A stretch of DNA of 54,794 nucleotides from Pseudomonas caricapapayae (GTDB lineage: Bacteria > Pseudomonadota > Gammaproteobacteria > Pseudomonadales > Pseudomonadaceae): positions 1 through 54,794 of the forward strand of contig NZ_LJPW01000065.1 of NCBI RefSeq assembly GCF_001400735.1, in the 5' to 3' direction. The translations under genes and the position numbers were made by a program. The notes beneath the pieces were generated by a model. That model was not told the origin of the DNA, did no database searches, and was given only the letters and a program-made list of their open reading frames with translations. Positions 40,057 through 49,032 of the stretch are shown here, in pieces (position 1 is the first letter of the stretch; each line of letters starts with the position of its first letter).

Positions 40057-41300
40057 GAGCCACCGTCCGCGCAGATTTCCGAGAGCGTGCGCAAGCGGCG
40101 TTTGGGCTCGCTGACAAACGGGTTGCGCTCATCCCAGGCATAACCGGCCAGAATGGCACTGATCATACGGCGGATGTCCGGAGCGCTGCCGGGGTAGAAA
40201 ATCACGTTCTGGAACGTACCGTCGTACCAGCCTTCGACATAGGCGCGAAAGGTGTCGACGCCACGCTTCAGCGGAACGGCGAACTCGGTTTCCCACTCCA
40301 CGCGTTCACCCTGCAACTGCCGATTCAGCACACCAGCGGCCATGCTGGCCGAGCGCATGGCGATGGTTACGCCTGAAGAAAACACCGGATCGAGGAATTC
40401 CGCCGCATTGCCCAACAGCGCAAAGCCTTTGCCATGCAGGGTTTTGACGTTGGCCGAATAGCCGCCGATGGTTCTCGCAGGTGTGTCCCAGACGGCGTGT
40501 TGCAGCACCTTGGCCAGTTGCGGTGTTTCATCGATGAAGGCACGCAGGCAGGCGTCCAGATCGTCGGGCTTGTCCTTGAAACGCTCGGCCGAGGCCACGA
40601 CGCCTATCGAACAGCGACCTTCGCTGAACGGGATCGACCAGAACCATACATCGCTGTGCTGTGGATGGATGCTGACGAGGATCTTCTGGCGGTCGAAGGG
40701 CGGGCTTTCGATGCGGTCTTCAATATGGGTAAACACGGCCTGACGCACCGGAAAGCCCGATGGCGCTTCCAGATCCAGCAGACGCGGGAGCACGCGGCCA
40801 TAGCCGCTGGCGTCGAGTACGAAGGTCGCCTGCACGCTGTATTCGCTGCCGTCCTCGCGCTTTACATGCAATACCGGCTGCGGGCTGTCGAAGTCGGCGC
40901 TGATGATTTCCTGCTGATAGCGAATTTCCACGCCTTGCAGTTCGGCTTGGTCGGCGAGCAGTTTATCGAACTCGCTGCGCTGCACCTGAAAAGTGGTCGG
41001 CTTGCCGTGGCTGAAGGTATCGCCAAAGTCGAAATCGCTGTACTGCTCGCCACGCGCAAAGGCAGCGCCGTTCTTGAGCTGAAAGCCGGCGGCTTGCACG
41101 GCGTCGAGCATCCCGGCTTCTTCGACGAAGTCCAGGCAATGGCACAGCAGGCTTTCGCCGATGGAGAAGCGCGGGAACCGCTGGCGCTCGACGATCAGCA
41201 CGTCGTGGCCCTGGCGTTTGAGCAGGGCAGCCGCGATTGAACCGGCCGGGCCGGCACCGATGACAACGACCTGACGAATTTCCCTATCAGTGATGGGCAC
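40053..41300 (-). CDS. FAD-dependent oxidoreductase (halogenase/geranylgeranyl-reductase-like)
   Basis: 415 residues. N-terminal Rossmann motif VVVIGAGPAGSIAAALLKR and downstream ERQRFPRFSIGESL, the GxGxxG-plus-RxSxGES pattern of flavin enzymes related to tryptophan halogenases. The halogenase-specific WxWxIP motif appears as FWSIPFS. Start chosen: GTG at 41300, preceded by AAGGAAT; a longer ATG start is unsupported. Likely modifies or activates the aryl group of the pigment (hydroxylation, oxidation or halogenation). The specific reaction cannot be deduced. Confidence 0.78.
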   Translation of the reverse strand: MPITDREIRQVVVIGAGPAGSIAAALLKRQGHDVLIVERQRFPRFSIGESLLCHCLDFVEEAGMLDAVQAAGFQLKNGAAFARGEQYSDFDFGDTFSHGKPTTFQVQRSEFDKLLADQAELQGVEIRYQQEIISADFDSPQPVLHVKREDGSEYSVQATFVLDASGYGRVLPRLLDLEAPSGFPVRQAVFTHIEDRIESPPFDRQKILVSIHPQHSDVWFWSIPFSEGRCSIGVVASAERFKDKPDDLDACLRAFIDETPQLAKVLQHAVWDTPARTIGGYSANVKTLHGKGFALLGNAAEFLDPVFSSGVTIAMRSASMAAGVLNRQLQGERVEWETEFAVPLKRGVDTFRAYVEGWYDGTFQNVIFYPGSAPDIRRMISAILAGYAWDERNPFVSEPKRRLRTLSEICADGGS

Positions 41301-42459
41301 AGGTATTCCTTTCCGGTTGGACGGTGGCGGGAGGGGACGGCAAGGGCGCACGCCCCATGCCGGTAAGGGCCGGCATGAGCGTGGCGAGCAGGCTCATCAG
41401 CATCAGTGCAAAATACAACGCCGGGCTGATGAGTTGCTGTTGCAGCAGCAGGTTGAGGAAAACGATTTCGCTCAAGCCGCGAATATTCAGCAGCACGCTT
41501 TCTCGCCAGCGGCGGGCACCGGCGAATGACAGCGGAGCCCAGCGCAGGCCGATCCAGTTGCCCAGCATTTTGCTGACAATCGGCAGCACGATCAGCGCGG
41601 CGAGTTGCACCGCGCCCAGCTCGCCGATCGCACTGTGCACGTTGATCTGCACAATGCCGAAGGTCAGCAGCAGCGGAATGGCCAGCCGGGTTTGCAGGAA
41701 GCCCAGTTGCGCAGTGCTCAGCGGCGGCACCCAGGCCTGGCCGAGACGGGCCATGCAGAGCAGATAACCGATGCCGAAAATCAGTGCGTTGAGCCGGTAA
41801 TGCTCGGCGACCATCAGCAGAATGAAGAATGTCAGGCTGTACACCAGCGGTTGGCGCAGGCGCAGCAGACGAAACAGCAGCGGTACGCAGGCCCCCAGCA
41901 GCGGCAGCAACAGGCTGCTCAGGTGCAGGCTGCCCTGAGCGAGGGCAAACAGGCTCCAGCAGGTCAGATCGATGAGGATCGCGGTCTGCACCAGACGCCG
42001 AGTGGCAGCGGGAGGGTAATCGATGTGCTGCAGATACAGATAAAGCACCGGAATCGCAGTGATGGCGAACACCAGCCCGATGGCCAGCGAGCTGATCCAG
42101 GCTTGCTCCGGCAATAGCCATACGGCGCAGGTCAGCCCGGTCAGGAAGGGCACCAGAAAGCTCGGTACGGCGATTTTCAGGCTCTGGCGATCGAGCCGCA
42201 GGTCGATCACGTCGCTGAGAATCTGCCCCAGCACGATGGCAAATGCCAGGCCGTACAGGCTTTTCAGCCAGACCGGAGACACCAGTTGTGCGCCGCTGAG
42301 GTGCCAGTGAGGCTCGATCCAGAACAGCATCAGCAGCGGCAGGCCGAAAGTCGCCAGCAGTAACTGGCTGACGATGGGAATCAGGCCAAGCCGTCGCTCC
42401 GCCCAGGTGGCCAGCGCAAACAACGCCAGCGCCATCAGCCAGAACACTGCGACCATCAT
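41287..42459 (-). CDS. Polytopic membrane protein, cation:proton antiporter-like
   Basis: 390 residues with about 11-12 predicted membrane segments (LWLMALALFALATWAERRLGLIPIVSQLL type opening). The pattern of LGLIPIVSQLLLA, LAIGLVFAITAIPVLYLYL and LNIRGLSEIVFLNLLL resembles the CPA2/Kef antiporter fold. The classical acidic pair of Na+/H+ antiporters is not clearly present. It has no known specific role in the pigment pathway. Start is one of two adjacent ATGs, at 42459 or 42456; the first overlaps the upstream stop (ATGA). Confidence 0.65.
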   Translation of the reverse strand: MMVAVFWLMALALFALATWAERRLGLIPIVSQLLLATFGLPLLMLFWIEPHWHLSGAQLVSPVWLKSLYGLAFAIVLGQILSDVIDLRLDRQSLKIAVPSFLVPFLTGLTCAVWLLPEQAWISSLAIGLVFAITAIPVLYLYLQHIDYPPAATRRLVQTAILIDLTCWSLFALAQGSLHLSSLLLPLLGACVPLLFRLLRLRQPLVYSLTFFILLMVAEHYRLNALIFGIGYLLCMARLGQAWVPPLSTAQLGFLQTRLAIPLLLTFGIVQINVHSAIGELGAVQLAALIVLPIVSKMLGNWIGLRWAPLSFAGARRWRESVLLNIRGLSEIVFLNLLLQQQLISPALYFALMLMSLLATLMPALTGMGRAPLPSPPATVQPERNTCAHH

Positions 42460-44804
42460 GCGCGCGTCTCCGATGACTCGGCAGGTGCCCGAGGCGCTTT
42501 GCGCGGGCTGGCCCACGGTGCCAGAAGAAAGCTGAAGGCCAGACCCAGGCTGACTGCCAGACCGAAATTGCTGATCGCCGGGGTGCCTGAAACAGCCAGC
42601 AGCCCGAACGACAGCCAGGTGGTGACCGCTGCCAGCAGCGTACCCAGCAGGCTGACGGCCGCGCCGCCTATCTGCTCGCGCATCAGAATGGCGTAATCGA
42701 CGCTGATCGCCGTGACCAGCAGCAGGCCAAACAGGCTGAACAGGGTCAGCGGCTGCCCCAGCCACCCCAGGCTGGCGAGGCTGCACAGGGCGGCCAGCAG
42801 GGGCAGGGTGACGATGCGCAATGCGCCGTTGAAGCCGAACGGCGCAATCAGCAGCAGGACAATCAATACGCATGACGCCAGCTTCAATTCCGCTGCGCTG
42901 ATCTGCGTGTGGGCAAACACCTCATTGAGCTCGCCCAGACGGTCGACCAGTTGCACGCCCTCCAGGCCAATGGCCTGCACGCGCAGCAACGCCATACTGT
43001 TCATGCCACGCAGGCTGACAATGCTTGCCACGCCTTCATCGGTGGTCCCCAGCCACAGCGTTTGCCACGGTTCGCTGAGCGGCCCCTTGAGCGCGTCATC
43101 GATGTCTTGCGTCGGCAGCGCCTGCAATTGAGCGAGTTCAGCCTTCAAGGCACTGGCCGGAACGCCAAGCTGTACCAAGGGGGCCCAGTGTTGCGGCAAT
43201 TTGCTCAGTGCATCGCGGGTCAACTGTTGCTCGGCAGGCGAATCGAGCAACTGGTTAAGCGCCATGTAGCCCTGCAACTTGTCCATGCTGACCAGTTGAT
43301 CGAGCCGCTGGGTCAACTCGGACTGCCTGTCCAGCAACTGCTGTTGATCCTTGCCGCGCACCAGAAAAAACTGGCTGGTGGGTTGATAACCGGTGATCCG
43401 CGCAATGGCCTGGGCTTCATCGGTCAGCGCCTGAGGTGCCGCTACCCATTGGCGGATATCGTTTTTGGTGGTCAGGTGCCAGAGCCCGCCGCCACAAAAG
43501 GCCAGCAGCAACGCCAGCAGGATTGGCGTGCTGATGCGCTGCAACAGCGCGGCGCGGCAATCGAGCATCAATTGCGCCAGCTTCAGCGGCCATTGCGCAG
43601 GGCTTATTTCGACGTTTGCGAGCAGTGCCGGCAGCAGGCACACCGCTGTCAGGTAAGCGCCGATCAGGCCTGCGGCCGAGAACACGGCAATTTGTGTCAA
43701 GGCCGGAAACGGTGTCCAGGCCAGCGCCAGATAGCCGATGCAACTGGTGATCAGGCTCAGCGTCAGGCCCGGCAGGGTCAGGCGCAAGGCGGGCCAGCTG
43801 CGCCAGGGTTTCAGGCTCCAGCTCTTGGACAGGTAATGCAGTGGGTAATCCACTGCCACGCCGATCAGGCTTGAACCCAGCACCAGCGTCATGACGTGCA
43901 TGCTGCCAAACAGCGCCACGCAAGCGACAGCACCGAAGAGCATGCCCACCACCACCGGCACGAACGCCAGCAGCACGCTCCAGCGCCGGAAGGCCAGCAA
44001 CAGCAGCAATAGAATGCCGACCGTTGCGCCACCGCCGACCCAGGTGATTTCCCGGCTGGCCTGCTTCTGACCGTCGGCGGCGTACAACAGGCCGCTGGCG
44101 GCCAGCAGTTGACCACCGGCCTGACTCGCCTGCTCCCGCGCTTTCGCCAGCAGGTCGGCAACCTGGCCTGGCAGGTGCAGGTCGAAGGCATCGGTTCGGG
44201 TTCGCGAACGCAGCAGCACCCAGCTTTTGCCCTCGGCGCTGGCAATCAACGCGCCGCTGGCCAGATCCGCCTCGACCGAGCCCTGTTTCGGCAGCCCGTT
44301 CTGGATACGTCCGGTCAGCCCCAGCCAGTCATCCTGACCCGGCACCAGGCTGAACCCGGCAAACGGGTCGAACAGCGTCTGTACGCGCTGCTCGATGAAG
44401 GCCTTCGGGTCGTCGATAAGCAGGGCGCGATCCACTGCCGGTAACATGGCGATACGCCCTTGCAGCAATTGTGTGCGCAACGCAGGCAGATCAGCCTGCA
44501 GCGACCACTGGACCTTCTCGAACAGGCCGCTCGATTGCCATTGCTCGGCCAGCGTGCGTGCCAGCTCGACCGCTTGTTGGCGATCGGCGTGGCCGACCAG
44601 CACCAGCATTTCGCGATTGAGCGGCTCCTGCATGCGCTTTTCGGCGCTGACCACCCGCGCGTCGTTGTCAGTGCCCGGCACCAGCTCCATGAGGTTGGCC
44701 GACAACGGCGAGCGGTCGTGCCACTGCCAGCCGGCCAGCGCCAGTACGCCCGCCAGAATCAGCAGGAACAGTCGCGGCAACAGCCGCTCAGTTGTTGAAG
44801 TCAT
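42456..44804 (-). CDS. MMPL/RND-family exporter
   Basis: 782 residues from the ATG at 44804; an in-frame ATG at 44816 is equally possible. N-terminal membrane segment, large periplasmic loop (about 35-245), a block of membrane segments (about 250-420), a second periplasmic loop (about 440-615) and a second membrane block (about 630-770). This is the duplicated RND layout. It contains GVAVDYPLHYLSKSW and TAISVDYAILMREQIGG, the paired charged transmembrane motifs. By analogy with MmpL proteins it would move the lipid-linked aryl polyene across or out of the inner membrane, with the LolA-like neighbour taking over in the periplasm. Confidence 0.85.
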   Translation of the reverse strand: MTSTTERLLPRLFLLILAGVLALAGWQWHDRSPLSANLMELVPGTDNDARVVSAEKRMQEPLNREMLVLVGHADRQQAVELARTLAEQWQSSGLFEKVQWSLQADLPALRTQLLQGRIAMLPAVDRALLIDDPKAFIEQRVQTLFDPFAGFSLVPGQDDWLGLTGRIQNGLPKQGSVEADLASGALIASAEGKSWVLLRSRTRTDAFDLHLPGQVADLLAKAREQASQAGGQLLAASGLLYAADGQKQASREITWVGGGATVGILLLLLLAFRRWSVLLAFVPVVVGMLFGAVACVALFGSMHVMTLVLGSSLIGVAVDYPLHYLSKSWSLKPWRSWPALRLTLPGLTLSLITSCIGYLALAWTPFPALTQIAVFSAAGLIGAYLTAVCLLPALLANVEISPAQWPLKLAQLMLDCRAALLQRISTPILLALLLAFCGGGLWHLTTKNDIRQWVAAPQALTDEAQAIARITGYQPTSQFFLVRGKDQQQLLDRQSELTQRLDQLVSMDKLQGYMALNQLLDSPAEQQLTRDALSKLPQHWAPLVQLGVPASALKAELAQLQALPTQDIDDALKGPLSEPWQTLWLGTTDEGVASIVSLRGMNSMALLRVQAIGLEGVQLVDRLGELNEVFAHTQISAAELKLASCVLIVLLLIAPFGFNGALRIVTLPLLAALCSLASLGWLGQPLTLFSLFGLLLVTAISVDYAILMREQIGGAAVSLLGTLLAAVTTWLSFGLLAVSGTPAISNFGLAVSLGLAFSFLLAPWASPRKAPRAPAESSETRA

Positions 44805-45402
44805 GACGCTGTGCATCGGTCAGTGTCGGGGAGCTGCTGCTGTCGATCATTTTCAGGACTGTGCTGTCGCCCTGGGTTTCCAGTAACTCGATACGCTGAA
44901 CCAGTTCGCCGCCCTCAATGTTGATCTGTTTAAACACTTGTTGCAGCAGCATCGAGCGCGGCGTGAGCGTGAGATGCCAGGTGTTTGCGTCACCCTTGAG
45001 CTGCAAATCGAAGTCCCGTTGCAGGCCGCTGCTGTCGCCTTGCAATACAGCAAGAAACAAACGGTTCTGCTCGGCTCCGGCGTTCTTGTTCGGGACGGGC
45101 TTCCAGGTGTCGACGTCGCCCACGGTTTCACGGCGGGCAATACCGCTGGCAGTGATGCGGTAATCCTGTTCAAGCGGTGTTTCCAGCAGCCAGAGCAGTC
45201 CGAAATCCTTGGCGAGCACGAAGCGGCCCTTGCTGAGCAACGGTTGCGGCAGGGCGCGCAGGTGTTTTTCCTGAATGAAACGGCCTTGCACCACTGCAGG
45301 TCTGGCGAGCTGCTCGCTCAGTTGCTGCAGGTCGAAAGCCTGCGCCAGAGAAGAAAGACACAGCAAACCCAGCAAAATCAACGTGCGAAGCGGGCGGTTC
45401 AT
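44788..45402 (-). CDS. LolA-like outer-membrane lipoprotein carrier
   Basis: 204 residues with a signal peptide (LRTLILLGLLCLSSLAQA). Mature part FDLQQLSEQLARPAVVQGRFIQEKHLRALPQPLLSKGRF matches the opening of LolA-family beta-barrel carriers. A dedicated LolA paralogue in this operon suggests periplasmic transfer of the lipid-linked pigment. The start ATG at 45402 overlaps the thioesterase stop (ATGA); the 3' end overlaps the exporter gene by 17 nt. Confidence 0.83.
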   Translation of the reverse strand: MNRPLRTLILLGLLCLSSLAQAFDLQQLSEQLARPAVVQGRFIQEKHLRALPQPLLSKGRFVLAKDFGLLWLLETPLEQDYRITASGIARRETVGDVDTWKPVPNKNAGAEQNRLFLAVLQGDSSGLQRDFDLQLKGDANTWHLTLTPRSMLLQQVFKQINIEGGELVQRIELLETQGDSTVLKMIDSSSSPTLTDAQRHDFNN

Positions 45403-45836
45403 GGCAAGGCGCTCTCTATGGCTGTTTCTACGGCATCGATAAAGACCCGGGGCGAGGCCAGTTGCATTTCCCGGCTCTGGCTGTCTACCGCGACCTGCAC
45501 GGTGCTGGCGCGGGTCAGGCGTTCGCCGGTGTGTGCGTCGGTGATCAGGTAATTGATCTTCAGACGGTTCTCCCACTCCACCAGGCTGGCCCGCACGTTC
45601 AGTGTCTGGCCGAACACTGCGCTGCGCACATAGCGCAATTGCAGGTCGATCACTGGCCAACCATAACCGGATTCGAGCATCTGCATGTAGTTATGCCCGA
45701 TGCAGTCCAGCAACGCGCAACGTGCGACTTCCAGGTATTTGATGTAATGCCCGTGCCAGACAATGTTCATCATGTCGACGTCGAAAAAGGGCACCACGAT
45801 TTCAGTGTCGACGTGCAGAAAACCCTTACTGCGCAT
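45399..45836 (-). CDS. Acyl-CoA/acyl-ACP thioesterase (4HBT hot-dog family)
   Basis: 145 residues. Motif VPFFDVDMMNIVWHGHYIKYLEVAR is the 4-hydroxybenzoyl-CoA thioesterase-type active site, with D19/D21 and a WHGHY segment. It might release the aryl polyene acid from carrier protein or edit stalled chains. Overlaps the aromatic lyase gene by 11 nt upstream and the LolA-like gene by 4 nt downstream. Confidence 0.87.
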   Translation of the reverse strand: MRSKGFLHVDTEIVVPFFDVDMMNIVWHGHYIKYLEVARCALLDCIGHNYMQMLESGYGWPVIDLQLRYVRSAVFGQTLNVRASLVEWENRLKINYLITDAHTGERLTRASTVQVAVDSQSREMQLASPRVFIDAVETAIESALP

Positions 45837-47373
45837 GCAACCTCCAGTGGCGGTTGGCGATATGTTTCAGGCACAGGCGCAGTTCGCTCTCCAGCGCCCG
45901 GTCTTCGATGACGGGGGCAAAGTCTTCGCCCAACTGTTGATGCATGGCTGCCAGCGCCGGAGGCAGTGGGCGCGCATCGGCGGCCTTGCTGCGCAGCCAG
46001 ACGCCCTGATTGGCGGCGATCAGCGTGGCGGCAGCAACCTGCTCGGTCAGTTCCAGTACCCGGATGGCATCACGCGCGGCGATGGTGCCCATGCTCACCT
46101 TGTCCTGATTGTGGCACTCGGTAGAACGAGAGAACACACTGGCCGGCATGGTGTTTTTCAGGGCTTCGGCGGTCCATGCGCTGGTGCCTATCTGTACCGC
46201 TTTGAAGCCATGATTGAGCATGGCACGTTCGGCGCTGGCCCCCGACAGATTGCTTGGCAGACCGTGGTTGTAACGCTCGTCTACCAGCAGCGCCAGTTGC
46301 CGGTCGAGCAGGTCTGCGACATTGGCAATCAGGGTTTTCAGGCTGTCCATGGCAAAGGCGATGTGCCCGCCGTAGAAATGTCCGCCGTGCAGCACACGGG
46401 CGGCCTCGGCATCGATAATCGGGTTGTCGTTGGCACTGTTCAGCTCGATCTCGATGAATGAACGCAGCCAGTTCAGGCTGTCGGCCAGCACGCCGAGTAC
46501 ATGCGGCGCGCAACGCAGCGAATAGCGGTCCTGAAGACGATGCAGCGGTGCAGTCGGTGCGTCGATGGCCAGGTCCTGACGCAGCCATGCGGCCACCTGC
46601 ATCTGGCCCGGATGCGGCTTGGCGGCGAACAGGCGCTCGTCGAAATGTTCCGGGTTGCCTTGCAGCGCCACCACGTTCATGGCCGTGATACGGGTTGCCA
46701 GTTGCAGCAGGTAATCGGCACGGGCGAACGCCAGGCAGGCGATACCGGTCATGACGGCGGTGCCGTTCATCAGCGCCAGCGCTTCCTTGGGGCGCAGCAC
46801 CAGCGGCGTCCAGCCCAGTTCACGGTGCACATCGATGGCCTGGCGACGTTCACCGCCGTACATGACGTCGCGCTCGCCGGACAGGGTCGCCGCCACGTAC
46901 GACAGCGGCGTCAGATCACCGCTGGCGCCCACCGAACCCTCTTCAGGGATCAGCGGCAGCACATCCTGATCGATAAATGCCTGCAAACGCTCCAGCAGTT
47001 CGACACGCACACCGGAAACGCCCTGACATAAAGACTGCAAGCGCGCCGCCAGCACTGCGCGAGTGGCCTTGGCATCCAGCAGTTTGCCCAGCCCACAGCC
47101 ATGAAACGTGTACAGATGACGCGGCAACGCCTCGACATGCTCCAGCGGCACGGCGACCACGCAAGAGTCGCCGTAGCCAGTAGTGACGCCATAGATCACG
47201 CCTTCCTTGTCCAGCAGCGAATCCAGAAACTGCGCGCCACGGGCAATGCGTGCGCGGAACTCGCCGTCGCTTTGCAGCACGCTCGGCACCTCACGGTTGG
47301 CCAGTGCCAGCACGTCTTCGATACGCAAGGCATGCTCGCCGAAAGTGATCGGGTCAGGAGCTTGATTCGTCAT
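45826..47373 (-). CDS. Aromatic amino acid ammonia-lyase (HAL/TAL family)
   Basis: 515 residues. The MIO cofactor triad Ala-Ser-Gly is intact in SVGASGDLTPLS (A150-S151-G152), and the catalytic Tyr is Y61 in VIYGVTTGYGD. NSANDNP and the C-terminal FSRSTECHNQDKVSMGT segments are family hallmarks. The selectivity dyad after LPRHLYT reads F90-H91: HAL has Ser-His there, bacterial TAL His-Leu, plant PAL Phe-Leu. It is not part of a hut operon; in this context it would make an aryl acid starter (for example a coumaric- or benzoic-type precursor) for the polyene. Start ATG at 47373; it overlaps the acyltransferase gene by 20 nt. Confidence 0.88.
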   Translation of the reverse strand: MTNQAPDPITFGEHALRIEDVLALANREVPSVLQSDGEFRARIARGAQFLDSLLDKEGVIYGVTTGYGDSCVVAVPLEHVEALPRHLYTFHGCGLGKLLDAKATRAVLAARLQSLCQGVSGVRVELLERLQAFIDQDVLPLIPEEGSVGASGDLTPLSYVAATLSGERDVMYGGERRQAIDVHRELGWTPLVLRPKEALALMNGTAVMTGIACLAFARADYLLQLATRITAMNVVALQGNPEHFDERLFAAKPHPGQMQVAAWLRQDLAIDAPTAPLHRLQDRYSLRCAPHVLGVLADSLNWLRSFIEIELNSANDNPIIDAEAARVLHGGHFYGGHIAFAMDSLKTLIANVADLLDRQLALLVDERYNHGLPSNLSGASAERAMLNHGFKAVQIGTSAWTAEALKNTMPASVFSRSTECHNQDKVSMGTIAARDAIRVLELTEQVAAATLIAANQGVWLRSKAADARPLPPALAAMHQQLGEDFAPVIEDRALESELRLCLKHIANRHWRLHAQ

Positions 47374-48301
47374 CGGATTTCCAGAATGGGTAGAAATTGA
47401 ACCACTGCTGCGGCGCTTCCAGGCAATAGTGCCCAAGACGCTCGGCATAGCGCGTGGCCCAGTGGGCGATGACTTCGGCGCGGTCGCTGCGCCGCCACTC
47501 GATGGCCTCGGCGAACGGTTCGAGAATCACCCTGTAGCCCTTCGCTCCCTTGAGGCAGAAAAACAGATTGACCGGGCATTTGAGCAGGCCGGCCAGCAGC
47601 CAGGGGCCTTGCGGGAAGGTGGCAGGCTGACCGAGAAAGTCGACCCGTACATTGCGCCCGCCATGCAGCGCGACGCGATCGCCGGCGATGGCCAGCCACT
47701 CGCCTTCGTCCAGGCGCTGGCTTAATTGCAGCATGATGGCCGGGTCCAGCTCGCTGACCTGGATCAGACGCAGATTGGTCGCTCCGGCCTCACCGAGCAG
47801 GCGATTGAAGCGTTCGGCGTGCTTGGTGTGCACCAACACGTTCATAGTGACTTTTTCACCGAGTTCGGCCAGCGCGCGGCACACTTCAAGATTGCCCAGG
47901 TGCGCCCCGACCAGCATCTGCCCGCGCTCGCCGCGCAGGTTCTGGCGCAGTAGCGCCGGGTCGATGATCTCGATCTGATCGATGCCCAGCCTGCCGTTCC
48001 AGACGTCCAGCTTGTCGAGCAACGCATCGGCAAACGCCATGAACTGACCAAACACCCTGCACTGACTGGGGCGCAGTTCCGGCCTGGCGCTCCAGTCCGC
48101 CAGGCGCTGCTGGTATTCGTGGATGCTGTGCCGGGCGCGTCGGCCGAACACGAAGAAGTACAGCACGATGCCATACAACACCGGGCTGAGCAGGCGACGA
48201 CCGAGCACGCGCATGCCCCAGGCAGTGAGTTTCATGAGCATGAAGCTGCCACGCTCCTGATGACTGGCCCAATGTTCCCTGGGCGACTTGTCGACGCTCA
48301 T
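47354..48301 (-). CDS. LpxL/HtrB-like acyltransferase
   Basis: 315 residues. One N-terminal membrane segment (LSPVLYGIVLYFFVFG, about 38-53) and the HX4E catalytic motif in GAHLGNLEV (H134, E139). Family relatives add late acyl chains to lipid A. In aryl polyene clusters such an enzyme is thought to attach the polyene acyl chain to a glycolipid anchor. ATGA overlap with the glycosyltransferase gene upstream decides the start. Confidence 0.85.
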   Translation of the reverse strand: MSVDKSPREHWASHQERGSFMLMKLTAWGMRVLGRRLLSPVLYGIVLYFFVFGRRARHSIHEYQQRLADWSARPELRPSQCRVFGQFMAFADALLDKLDVWNGRLGIDQIEIIDPALLRQNLRGERGQMLVGAHLGNLEVCRALAELGEKVTMNVLVHTKHAERFNRLLGEAGATNLRLIQVSELDPAIMLQLSQRLDEGEWLAIAGDRVALHGGRNVRVDFLGQPATFPQGPWLLAGLLKCPVNLFFCLKGAKGYRVILEPFAEAIEWRRSDRAEVIAHWATRYAERLGHYCLEAPQQWFNFYPFWKSDDESSS

Positions 48302-49032
48302 GAGCGCCACCGCCGCCATAGCAGCACCGGAAGGCGGATCAGCATGCCGAAGAACAGTTTGGCGTGCATTTTCGAGATCAATGCGTTGTCGTGAAACAGG
48401 CGGAAGTGCGACAGGCCGTCCTGCGGGTAATGAACCCGTGTCGGCAGCCAGCGCATCGCCTGACCACGCCAGGACAGGCGCACGAGAATTTCCGAGTCGA
48501 AGTCCATGCGCCTGCCGATCCGCACGCTGTCGATCAGCGCCAGCACCGGAGCCAGCGGGTAAAGCCGGAAGCCGCACATGGAGTCGCGAATGTGCAACGA
48601 CAGCGTGTTGATCCACACCCAGACGTGAGTCAGGTAGCGCGCGTACAGGCGGCCTTTGGGGACGCTCTCGTCGAACCGTGGATAGCCGCAGATCAGCGCG
48701 TCCGGGTACTGGCGCGACTGCGCCAGAAACACCGGAATATCGCTCAGGTCATGCTGGCCGTCGGCGTCGACCTGCAACGCGTGGCTGAAACCCAGGCGCG
48801 CCGCCTCGCGGAAACCTGCCATGACAGCGCCACCCTTGCCCTGATTGACTGGCAGACGCAGCAGATAAACAGCCTCACCTTGCGCCAGTTGCTGTAACAC
48901 GACGGCGCAGGCGGGACTGCTGGCATCGTCCACCAGTATGCAGGGCAGGCCGGTGTCGCGTACGGCCTTGACCACGTCGGGCACGGCCAGCTCGTGGTCG
49001 AACACCGGAATGATCACGCAAGGTTTATGCAT
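48298..49032 (-). CDS. Glycosyltransferase family 2
   Basis: 244 residues. GT-A fold with CVIIPVFDHE, ILVDDASSP (D35/D36), NQGKGGAV and the DxD-like LQVDADGQHD (D89/D91), similar to dolichyl-phosphate mannose synthases but without a C-terminal membrane domain beyond a short hydrophobic end. Probably adds the sugar of the lipid-sugar anchor of the pigment. Start at 49032 overlaps the ligase gene by 8 nt. Confidence 0.87.
   Translation of the reverse strand: MHKPCVIIPVFDHELAVPDVVKAVRDTGLPCILVDDASSPACAVVLQQLAQGEAVYLLRLPVNQGKGGAVMAGFREAARLGFSHALQVDADGQHDLSDIPVFLAQSRQYPDALICGYPRFDESVPKGRLYARYLTHVWVWINTLSLHIRDSMCGFRLYPLAPVLALIDSVRIGRRMDFDSEILVRLSWRGQAMRWLPTRVHYPQDGLSHFRLFHDNALISKMHAKLFFGMLIRLPVLLWRRWRS

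Noticed and set aside
45826..47373. Histidine catabolism gene (hutH)
   Set aside because: No other hut genes, the Ser-His dyad is absent, and it is embedded in the pigment operon, so a lyase for an aryl starter is more likely.
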